A DNA stretch of 43,497 nucleotides from Azolla pinnata (Eukaryota; Streptophyta; Polypodiopsida; Salviniales; Salviniaceae): NCBI GenBank assembly GCA_037176905.1, contig JBBBWG010032020.1:1-43497 (forward strand), given 5' to 3'. Made by a program: the position numbers and the translations under genes. This document shows positions 34,251 through 43,497 of the stretch, in pieces. The notes beneath the pieces are model-generated. The model was given only the letters and a program-made list of their open reading frames with translations, was not told the DNA's origin and did not search any database. Within the stretch, counting starts at the first letter, position 1. Each line of letters begins with the position of its first letter.

Positions 34251-35089
34251 TCCACCCCCAACAATGCTCCGTTTTAATAATGCCCTTCGAGAACTTGCTA
34301 GTTGCAGTTGCCGTAGCTAAACTCATCCCCAGATTCAGAAGCATATAGATGGATAGCAGAGGATCAGAGTTTGATTGAGCTCTGATGTGAACCGAGATCG
34401 CTAGGGGCATATTCCCAATACGATTCCCAAGCCAGGTATATAACAACATATGCGGGCAATTCCATGCAATTTCTCAGAGGGTGCGTGCATATACCACACT
34501 ACATGCGAGGCTCAAGTCAAAACGAAGATTTTCGAGACATCACAAGAAAGGTCGTATTCGCTAACTGACGTTACACAGAAACACGCTGACATAACGCGAT
34601 AACAAACGTTATGATCCCGACATAACACCGTCGATCGACTGATTGACCGACCCAGATGTTATGATGGATTTATTAGATCGACTGACCATAAAATGTTATG
34701 ATCAGATCATATCATATCGATCGATCGATCGATCCTCCAGCAGATCTCATTTCGGATGGATGGATGGATTGATCGATCCTCCATCAGATCTCATTTCGGA
34801 TGGATGGATGCATCGATCGATCCTCCATCAGGTCTCATTTCAAATGGATTGATCGATCGATGCTCCATCAGATCTCATTTCAAATGGATCGATCGATCCT
34901 TTAGCTTCAGATTTCATTTCATCAAGAGTGGGAAAAAAATCTAAGGAAAGAAGATCAGCTTTGATCCATGAAGAAGAAAACAATACTCTTCTTCTTCTTC
35001 TTCTTCTGAATGTTGGTTTATAGTTACAAGTACTTCTTCTTCTTCAGACTCAGACAGAGAACAACAGAGCGACAGAGATCGCCATAGCC
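34251..35089. other. Intergenic, upstream of the reductase gene
   Basis: No gene is seen. It contains an ATCGATCG-rich minisatellite (34688-34910) and a CTT microsatellite at 34984-35008 within the probable 5' leader or core promoter of the reductase gene. No clear TATA box was found. Confidence 0.6.
34688..34910. repeat. Minisatellite of 40-44 bp, GATCGATC-rich
   Basis: Four units marked by tctcatttc at 34745, 34789, 34833 and 34873 (spacing 44, 44 and 40). Each has the form cgatcctccatcagatctca followed by GGATGGATGGAT or AAATGGATTGAT. It ends about 180 bp upstream of the reductase ATG. Confidence 0.88.
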
Positions 35090-37554
35090 ATGGGAGCTGG
35101 AGCTTCTTCTTCGTCTTCTTCTTCTTCCCCAGTGGTTCTCATCACCGGCTGCTCTGCTGGCGGCATGGGCCATGCCCTCGCCCTCGAGTTCCTGCGCGCA
35201 GGCTGCCATGTCGTCGCCACTGCTCGCTCCCTCGACTCCATGTCCGCCCTCGCCGCCCACCATTCCCCTCCTCCTTCCTCCAGCCCGCCCCCGATCACGC
35301 TCCTCGCCCTTGACATCAACTCTGACGCCTCCCGCGATGCCGCCGTCTCCGAGGCCCTCCGCATCCATGGCCGCATCGACATCCTCGTCAACAATGCTGG
35401 CATGCTCTGCATAGGCCCCGTCGCCGAGCTCCCCGCCTCCTTGATCCACCAGACCTTCGCCACCAATGTCTTCTGTGAGTCTCCCTTCTTCTGCTGCTGC
35501 TCTCCGTGTAGAATGGGTCTCTTGTTTGGCCCATGTTGATGGAATCGAGGGCTTTTGTGAGCATGCCTGTATTGTATGCATATACATGCGTGTTGCAGGA
35601 TGTGGCACGCTTGGGTCGGGTGCAAAGAGCATGCCCGCGTGCTTGTGCTTTTGTTACAGGGCCTAACAATGTCCTTTGCTTCATGAATATGTGGTCATGC
35701 ATGCACACACCACAGGTATGGTGATTTTTGAGCATTACCACATATATGGGTCATACATGCATTATGATGATCATAGATTGATGTCTGCATATGGGTGTGT
35801 ATGCATCTGTGTGTGTACATGCTTATGCTGTGCCTGGATGGATCAAATGACATTTCCTTTTGCTTCATGAATATGTGGTCATACATGCATATACCACAGA
35901 TATGGTGATTTTGAGCATTACCACATGTATGGGCCATACATGCATATCTGATGATCATACATCATGTCTACATATGGGTGTGTGTGTGCATCTGGGTGTG
36001 TACATGCTTATGCTGTGCCTGGATGGATCTAATGGCATTTCATTACCTTCCAAAGAATGTTTCTCTGCTCTGCCATACTGTTGTTTGCTTCATCAATATG
36101 TGGTCATGCATGCATATACCACAGATATGGTGATTTTGAGCATTACCACATATGTGGGTCAAACATGCATATCTGATGATCACACATTGATGTCTACATA
36201 TGGGTGTGTGCGCATCTGTGTGTACTTGCTTAGGCTGTGCCTGGATGGATCTAATGGCATTTCATTACCTTTCGAAGAATGGTTCTCTGCTCAGCCATAC
36301 TGTCTGTCTTTTGCTTCATGAATATGGCTAATGCTAGCGCCGTGTATATCGTAGCTCCGATCCGGCTCATCCAAGCTGTGGTGCCGCAAATGATCGAGCG
36401 GCGATCAGGGAAGATTGTGAACATCGGGAGCGTGACAGGGTTCTCGGGATCACCGTGGGCAGGCGGTTATGCTGCATCCAAAGCCGCATTCCACACTTTG
36501 TCAGACAGCCTCAGGTGCGGAACCACACGAAGCCCTTTAGATCCCCCTCCCTCTTTTCTTTTTGCAGCCTTGCATCATTTTGGAACATTTACGACGATGA
36601 TTGTGCATGTGCTAGTGTGTGTATGCATCGAGCTTGTTGGAACATATACGACGATGATTGTGCATGTGCTAGTGTGTGTATGCATCGAGCTTGTGGAAAC
36701 TTATAACGTGCTTGTGCTGCTGTAATTTCAACGCAGCATCATTTCGATAGAAAATACAAGGACAGATTCGGACCTGGGCACATGGTAAATGAAGGCCTTG
36801 AGCTCAAGTTGCACCGATGGCCTAGCCTCTCAGAAACTAGCTAAATGCACGTTCGCAGTAGTGATGTTTTGGCATGGTACATTGGGTGTTCTGTCAACTG
36901 CCCAGAATGAATGGCAGGGTATTTGGCGACGCAGCGCCCATCAAGCTTTTTACTGTCAATTTCCTGCATGCCGATGATCGTGTTGAGCTTCCACTCATTC
37001 TACCGATGCCTGCATACCGCACATATCATGATACTAAGTTTCCTGGATGCATATTTGCTTTGCACAAATGACAGATTCAGCAAACCCATTTCCATCCTTT
37101 TGTTTATGGATTCCATCTTTTTTCTCTTTATGAATTCCGAAACCATATTTGGAGATGCTCACTGTGGTTTTGCACCTGACGTGGTAGGCTCGAATTGAAG
37201 CCATTTGGCATCGATGTGATAGTTGTGGCCCCGGGTGGGATAAAGTCGAACCTCGAGGGGAATGCGCAGCAAGTCTACGATACGCTGCCGAGATGGAAGT
37301 TCTACCAGCCCTGGGAGAAGTTCATCAGGCTCAGGATGGGGTACTCGCAACAGCGAGGCGCGACTACCGCCAAAGAGTTTGCGAAAAGAACCGTGGCCGC
37401 CGTCTTGAAGAAGAAGCCACCCGCATACTTCATCACCGGCCATCTCTCGTATGTAGTGACCTCCCTCTCCTACCTCCCCTTGTTCCTGAGAGACTTCATC
37501 TTCTCCAAGATGTTTGGCCTCCGGGTACACTTGTCTTCCGGCAAGAGTGCTTAG
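35090..37554 (+). CDS. Short-chain dehydrogenase/reductase, AYR1-like
   Basis: Exons 35090-35474, 36355-36514 and 37188-37554; phases close and give 303 aa. It is a classical SDR: cofactor motif TGCSAGGMG at 19-27, NNAG at 101-104, and a tetrad of Asn126, Ser154, Tyr167 and Lys171 (YAASK). An Arg after the second strand (TARS) suggests NADPH preference. Overall form resembles the plant and fungal NADPH-dependent 1-acyldihydroxyacetone-phosphate reductase-like group, which reduces acyl-DHAP in ether lipid and triacylglycerol precursor synthesis; the true substrate is not shown by sequence. The C-terminus has a hydrophobic stretch ([20 protein letters not shown]), consistent with membrane or lipid droplet association. 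The ATG at 35090 follows GCC (gccATGgga), a good context, and starts a Ser-rich leader before the first strand. Confidence 0.9.
35678..36330. repeat. Tandem repeat of about 187-225 bp in reductase intron 1
   Basis: The unit start CTTCATGAATATGTGGTCA (with small changes) recurs at about 35678, 35865, 36088 and 36313. Inside each unit are CATATACCACAGATATGG, CTACATATGGGTGTGTG and TGTGCCTGGATGGATC. The fourth copy is cut off about 30 bp before the exon 2 acceptor, so the array fills most of intron 35475-36354. Confidence 0.87.
36575..36705. repeat. Tandem duplication in reductase intron 2
   Basis: A unit of about 52 bp (ggaaca, then TACGACGATGATTGTGCATG, then GCTAGTGTGTGTATGCATCG) is present twice in near-perfect copies, followed by a partial third start (gtggaaac). 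Confidence 0.9.
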
Positions 37555-39029
37555 CTAGCACTTCGCCGTCAAAATCGTTTTTGCTTCGTATCATATATGT
37601 ATAAATGCTCTCTCTTTCATTTTGCTCATTTGTTTTGTTTTTTTTGCCGGTTTTCACTAATCGGAAAAGACCCCGATGCATAGCTGGTAATGAGATACTG
37701 ATGGTTGCTTTAATTCTTTCCCATAACGATCAATGACTTATGGTTAGTATTGCTACCTGCACTCATTTGCGTATTTGGTGAGAAATGCACCTGATTTGGT
37801 GCGGAATTAGTGGGTGATTGACAATCGTCGTCATGCTGAAGGGGTTAGTTTTTGCCACTCTTTGCTATGCCTAACTATTTGCATGGGTCATGCCATGTAG
37901 TTTCCGGTTAGAGTCCATGTTGATTGAGATTTATACTGATAAACGGGCGAGTATAGCAAACTTGCATCCGGGAGATACATGTGTAGCATGCTTCGCCATT
38001 AAAGCAAGAGGAAGAAAAGAGACAAATTAGTTGATTGCCATTCAAGCCTGATAAAGGAGGTCACCATTCAAGGCTAGCAGAGTGGAGCGACGTCAATCGC
38101 AAACAGCAATACAACCATACCTTCTCAAGAGATATCTCTCATTCTTGATTCGACTTTGTATTAAAGGAAGTGGCTGTAGGCTACAAAAAAGGGGGAGAAA
38201 GGATCCCATACTGCCCTAACATTGCTAGGAAATTGTCCCCTCGATCGGCTTTGCCATATATACAATTCACCGAGGAAAGATTGTAAGGCTTGTTTTTAGT
38301 TGGCTCACCTATGTGAAGCTACATGTCATGGAGACTCGAAAAACCAATGTAAAAGCCAGGAGTGTTCCAGTTTAGAAAGTAGCTTCCAATCATGCTTAGA
38401 GATCTTACAGGAAATGTTTATGGAGCATCATATACTATTAAAGTCTCATTGCGAGAGTCTATGGAGCTATTGTTGTCACAACTGAAACTTATAAATAATG
38501 ATAGACTTGAAAGACAAGAAAAAAAAAAGATTAGGAAATGTCATATATATGAGCATTGGAGACTAGCATTGAATCGAAATTGTTTATTACTAAAGACATT
38601 TGGCTAACTAAGCTTATCTAGGTCTCATGTTTGCTTATCATGTGGTTATCATGCATCATCGACACATGCCTAGTTGTCACTTTTGTGGCTCTGGTGACAT
38701 GCGATAACAACAAACATCACAAGTCGTTTCGATAATGTGAACATACCTAATGTTTACGATATTATCTAGTAATATACTCATATTTATCAGATAAAAATAT
38801 TTATATAAGTCATTTTGTGTGCACTATAGCTATTATCTCTCTACTTTCATGACGAGTTTCACGAGTTGCAATGCATTAATTTAACTTATTATGATAATGA
38901 CGATAAAGTTTTTCGACAAGTTGAAAACATTCTCCATAAGCTCTCATGTTCAATAATTAGGTGTGGATCCAAGCCAAAACAAGATTCTTCGAGTCTAAAA
39001 TAGCTTCAACCTAATATTTTAGTGCTTCT
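37555..39029. other. Intergenic, downstream of reductase gene
   Basis: The proximal 100 bp probably hold the reductase 3' UTR (TATAAATG near 37599). Beyond this I see no coding exon. Base composition becomes AT-rich after about 38500. Confidence 0.55.
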
Positions 39030-39420
39030 ACAAGCTAGATTGGAAGTCGGGCTAGAAATACTTGATATAGAATAGAAGTAAATTTATAAGGTTTTAAAAA
39101 TGAAACATGGAACACCAAATGAAAATTTATATGTCGAGCCAAGTCAAGATAAAAAACGATATCATTGATTTTATAACTATATGACAAAGGGACCAAGATG
39201 TTAATAGTCCAATTCATCACAAGGTTTAGTTGCCTTTACATTGCATCATAATAGTTATATACAATCTCCAACGAGAAACTTATATTCAATTGTAAAGAAT
39301 TCCAAATGATGTTGATCCGTCTCTTTCTTATATGAGGCTTGAGCTTGGAGTAAATGGCAAGAAGTATTCGCTTGAGTACCCTTTAATTATAATAAAAGAT
39401 CTTGCGTATTAGTGAGTACA
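39030..39420 (-). mobile_element. Ty3/gypsy-type LTR retrotransposon fragment (fossil)
   Basis: The minus strand keeps a recognisable integrase C-terminal/GPY-like segment: LDLARHINFHLVFHVSFLKPY corresponds to the family's usual KL.LP....IHPVFHVSLLKPY. Upstream traces (DQHH, FLVGD) fit the order expected just before it. The element is broken several times and badly decayed. No LTRs, primer-binding site or target duplication were found, so the true limits are unknown, and more remnants may lie up to about 39900. It looks old. Confidence 0.55.
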
Positions 39421-40855
39421 TAATTTACCATGACGATAACATGCTCATTCGAATAATGGCCAAGCCAATGTGCTCACAGGTGCAGGTTGCCACATGCTAG
39501 TTCATGGGGACAGGTTTCTACATATATGGGCTTTACTCTATTTGAATATAATTGAATTGATTTGTTTTATGAACGACTCGAGGCTTACTATTCGATCTCG
39601 CGTTCTACTTGAAAACCTTGTTGACCATAAAGCTCTTGAAATTATTAAAAATGTGAGGGTCATGCTTGTACTCATCCTCGAAGTTAACCAGTTGGGATAC
39701 AAGGCGAAGGGAGCATGTTTGTGAATCTTGGACATGTGTCGTTAATGTGTCTGGCGATTATGGTAGGGTCAAGAGGAAAGGTCAATATCTTGTCCTAAAC
39801 TTCACATAATAGTCTTAACATCACCATTGTTCTGTGAATTGTGAAGAACTAATTTCACTCGCTATCTGACCCTCTTCGTTCATGAAATTCCATGCAGAGT
39901 AAGGATCGATGCCTTTCCCTTGTGACATGAAGCATGATATGATATAATACTTCTAAGAAATCATGCCTCATCTATTACAAATCATGAATCCTACATTGCA
40001 TGATTTCTTTGATGGACTGTTAAAACTGACATGTTGTCATGTGCTTTTCCAACAAAGAAGATAAAGTCATTAGTAACTACAAAACCTTAAAATGTTTTAT
40101 CTTCTTTCAAGGAATCTTTTATTGCTTGTGTGATGTATATGCTCCTTGATATCAGTCTTATACCATTCATAACAATGAGAAAGGTAAACTTGATTGATTA
40201 TGTCATGCTATCCTTTTATCAATTTTACTTCCTTAATCGTGATTGATTATGTCGCGTCATAATAACATCCATAATGTATATGTGCACCATTAAGATCAAA
40301 CTCACAACCTAACCTAAATATAAATATTTATGTTCAATCATCAAGATACAAAGATACAAACCATATAAGTTATGTTTAACATTTTTTAAACATAAATCCT
40401 AGTACTGTCAATTGTTTTTTAAATCTTTATATCTCAAAAGAGTTATGGAATTCTTTGGAACATTATTATGCAATATTTTTTGACCCCACAAATTATGTAT
40501 AAATACTTATAGCTTTGTTTATTTTATAAAAAGAACTAGCACATGTTACTAACACATTAATTTATTTGTTTTATTCTATTAACATTTTTCTTTACTATTT
40601 TGACAGTGTCTGTGTTCATCTTAGTTCCTTGAATAATTCATGGTCTACTATTTATAATTTCGTGCTTATAATCTTGTCATTGACCTTTTAACTCTTCTCT
40701 TCACATTTCATGTGCACAAATTTTTTTAGGGAGATTACCATGCCCTTGTGAAAGGAGAATTCTAGAAATAACTAGAATACCTTATAACAACAGATTTACA
40801 CAGAAGCAAGGGACAAAAAACAAGACCAAATCAAACAAGAAGTTATGGAGTTTGT

Positions 40856-40904
<49 letters not shown>

Positions 40905-42440
40905 TGCAAAACTCTTATTAAACAACCACAACAAACTCATACAAGCTGTTATTAGGATAATTAGTTAAAGCTTTTACCCTTATTCAATTTGCACGAACAA
41001 TGTTATTGTAACAAAAAATGGTAAAAAAAAAAAGGTAAAACAATATACATGGGAATTATCCTATAGTCTACACTTTAATATATGTAGTTATTAGTACACA
41101 TTATTGTGTGGGCATGGTTCTTGGGCGTCCAAAGCGTGAGCTAAGATAGAGCTGTTAAGCTTGGGCGTGTGTATGAAACTAAATAACTGCTACTTACCCT
41201 CTTGTATAAGTCTATAAATCTCTTAACATCGTAAAGTGAACGCAAAATGGAGGTTGGTTGGGTTACAACTTGCACAAAGTTCGAAATCTTAACAAATAAA
41301 GCCCCAAAATCACATGGATGTCCTTGGAAAGGTTTTTATTGCATGTGATTTTAGCTTCATTGCAGTTCCTTCTTTATCGCATTTGGCTGTATGGCATTAA
41401 GAAACAAGGGCAACTGCTCCTCAACTTTCTGGGCGAGCATATCACTAGGGAGTTAAATCCGGCTACGACGTGAATCCGATCACAGCTAGGTTTGATACGA
41501 GGGCATCATCAGCCAGAGCGTCTCGCATTCGCGCCCTGAACAACAGCTCCGATTGCCTTATTTTCTCTCGACAAGCGAAAGCCATCTGAACTGCAAGCTA
41601 AGATACAGATAACACAGCCTTGCAGGTGCCAAAACATGTCTTGTACAGTTCCCAGGGCATGGAGGGCAGCTAATGTATGGAGACAATCTGCTGACTTAGA
41701 TAGAGTCATTTTGAGACTTGAAGCAAGCATCCGATAGAGTCAGATAGAGTCATTTTGAGTAAGCAAACTCCGATGGAGTTGTTGCTATATTGAATGAAGC
41801 AAGCATCCGAACCCATAGATCTCATGCAGTTTGCATGCATGGGGGGCCTTCCCAGCAACATGTATCCACCTACATACCACCACATGGGTGTATCCTTGCA
41901 CTTATGTGACCACCGTGTAGCTTGCTAAATTCTCAGAGAACAATTCGAATCATTAAAATGAGACTCAGATAGAGTTATTTTGAGTAAGCTTTCTTTCGTA
42001 AAACAAACTAGAAACATGTTCCAGTATTTACTTACAAGATTTATGATGGATATTCATTCAATGGGAGTAAATGCCCTAGCAGTCAGCCATATAATTGCCT
42101 TTGATATGACCTGTTTAACCGGTGCACTCCAGTATGTACAAACCCGAAATCTTACTACCGATCGAGCTTTTTGTTTCGGAAAAAAGGAAGAAAATCACAA
42201 ACAACTCCTGTTTCTTTCTGTTCTTCCACGAGCCGAATTTACGTTTCTCGGAATCCGGATCTTCGGTTAGAATTCTGCCATTCTTACGGTCCGAAAGTAC
42301 AGTACTTCCGGCGATTCATCAAAGCCTCGAATGCTCGAATCATTCATTTGCATCTTGCATGCATGCAAGGCATGCCTATGCATGTATCTATGGATGCAAG
42401 CATGTGTGGGTGGATGGATGGATGTGTGGGCGCATGCATG
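39421..42440. other. AT-rich intergenic region
   Basis: No gene is recognised. It is AT-rich, probably eroded transposable-element DNA on its left side. A 46-bp GA microsatellite lies at 40857-40902. At 41690-41990 the phrase AGATAGAGTCATTTTGAG occurs three times with diverged spacing, and GAAGCAAGCATCCGA twice. Confidence 0.55.
40857..40902. repeat. GA microsatellite
   Basis: About 22 uninterrupted GA dinucleotides. Confidence 0.95.
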
Positions 42441-42542
42441 TATGTGCCGGTCGTGCACATACACATGCATACACATACATTCCTCCGGGCACACATACAT
42501 ACATACATACATACAGACATACATACATACATTCTTACTTAC

Positions 42543-42573
<31 letters not shown>

Positions 42574-42795
42574 CTTACTCACATACATACATACATACAT
42601 ACATACATACATACATACATGCCTACACACATACATACTTACTTACTTACTTACTAGCTCATTCACATACATACATACATGCACACACACATACATACAA
42701 ACATACATACATACACGCACACACACATACATACATACATACCCACACGCACACATACATACATGCACACATACATACATACTCTCTCTACTTCT
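42340..42795. repeat. CATA/CATG microsatellite, long tract
   Basis: ATGCATGC-type sequence (42340-42480) passes into a long CATACATACATA tract with ACTTACTT interruptions up to about 42782. It ends about 270 bp upstream of the ceramide-synthase-like start codon. Translations of it (Tyr-Ile-His-Thr repeats) are not genes. Confidence 0.95.
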
Positions 42796-42894
42796 TGGCT
42801 CTCTCACACACTCTCTCTCTCTTCTCTCTCTTCTGACTTCCTTCTGCGCTAGAAGCTTCTCTTTCTGACTGTTCTGTGTTCCCATTTTATCTCT

Positions 42895-42995
42895 AACGCC
42901 ATCGCCATCGCCTTCGCCTTCGCCTTCGCCTTCGCCATCGCCATCGCCATCGCCATCGCCTTCTCCTTCGCCTTCGCCCTCGCCATCGCCGGACA
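42895..42995. repeat. Hexanucleotide GCCATC/GCCTTC repeat in probable 5' leader
   Basis: About 15 tandem hexamers of the form CGCCATCGCCTTCGCC. It lies 60-160 nt upstream of the ATG at 43057 and is probably transcribed as 5' UTR. There is no ATG on the plus strand inside it. Confidence 0.88.
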
Positions 42996-43056
42996 GGAGC
43001 TCTTCCTTTCCCCTCCCCGCCACGGCCCCCTCCCGATGCTCCCTCCGCCCGCGACC

Positions 43057-43188
43057 ATGTCCTCCTGGCTGCAGCTGCGAGGCTGGGAGGAAGAGAAAGA
43101 GCCCCAGCTCCACGACTTCGCCATGATCCTCGTCTTCGCGCTCTTCTTCCCCGCCGCCAGGTTCTTGCTCGACCGGATCCTTCTCGAC
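43057..43188 (+). CDS. LAG1/ASC1-type ceramide synthase, exon 1 (partial gene)
   Basis: Exon 1 encodes 44 residues, MSSWLQLRGWEEEKEPQL then HDFAMILVFALFFPAARFLL and DRILLD, ending in phase 0 at the donor GAC|GTAAGT. Plant LAG1 homologues (LOH, ASC1-like) begin the same way: an acidic W.E...P...DF stretch, then the FALFFP..RFLLDR first membrane segment. The enzymes acylate sphingoid bases with acyl-CoA in the ER, and ASC1 gives resistance to AAL toxin. The TLC catalytic domain would lie in later exons outside the window; 43189-43497 is intron. An in-frame ATG at 43036 would add seven residues, but 43057 has the better context (ACCATG). Confidence 0.77.
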
Positions 43189-43497
43189 GTAAGTCGTCTC
43201 CCTCCCCTTTCTTTCGCTCCTGAGCTTCTTCCGGTTCCCAGCTTGTCCGTGCCGTTGGTCTGCTCTCTTCTCCTTTCGTCTGGTTTCTCTTCTTCACCGT
43301 CGTCTCCTTCGTCTTCGTCGTCATCGTCTCTACCGTCATTTTGTGCGTCTTTCTCTACTACTGCCTACTGCTGCTGCTTTGCTTCTTCTTGTCTGGGAAC
43401 CCGTTTCGGCTCTTCAAGCTGCTTTCTTTCAGCTCTTCAAATAGTATGGAAGCTTCCGTCAGGTTGCTCTCTCTGCAGACTTGCATTCCCCCCCCCC

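Noticed and set aside
42122-42868. Plus-strand 248-aa and 221-aa frames full of Tyr-Ile-His-Thr
   Set aside because: Direct translation of the CATA microsatellite.

Overview
This is a nuclear plant chromosome segment, most likely from a monocot. The evidence is plant-specific gene families (CASP-like, non-specific phospholipase C, SKOR/GORK-type K+ channel, DUF4220/DUF594, LAG1-type), GT-AG spliced genes, very GC-rich exons in some genes beside AT-rich ones in others (the bimodal GC typical of commelinid monocots), plant telomere-like CCCTAAA motifs, and abundant micro- and minisatellites. DUF4220/DUF594 genes are strongly expanded in monocots. The species cannot be named from the sequence.

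Layout. On the minus strand: a three-exon CASP-like four-helix membrane protein gene (1657-4226), a three-exon non-specific phospholipase C gene (4747-8077) whose first intron holds telomere-like and 78-bp tandem repeats, and a twelve-exon outward-rectifying Shaker-type K+ channel gene (10586-15796; 860 aa, pore, cyclic-nucleotide-binding fold, ankyrin repeats and KHA domain all present). From about 15.9 to 23.3 kb there is no recognisable gene, only microsatellites and degenerate minisatellites. From 23.3 to 34.3 kb lies a small DUF4220/DUF594 cluster: a full-length plus-strand gene (23890-27647), a convergent, internally shortened minus-strand paralogue (29014-31548), and a direct duplicate of the latter (32935-34250) eroded to a pseudogene. 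A plus-strand short-chain dehydrogenase/reductase gene (35090-37554) follows. From 37.6 to 42.4 kb the DNA is AT-rich, with a decayed Ty3/gypsy fragment and simple repeats. At the right edge, after a long CATA tract, is the first exon of a LAG1/ASC1-type ceramide synthase gene that continues beyond the window.

These genes form no operon or obvious pathway. They are independent plant loci: membrane scaffold, phospholipid hydrolysis, K+ efflux, unknown membrane proteins, lipid/ketone reduction and sphingolipid synthesis. No clearly new system was found. The most notable features are the DUF4220 cluster (shortened paralogue, inverted convergent arrangement, pseudogene with microhomology at a deletion edge), the GC-AG intron and N-terminal repeats of the CASP-like gene, and minisatellites that run into gene starts or sit inside introns. 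Exon boundaries were read by eye from splice sites, reading phase and family similarity; none has been tested against transcripts.
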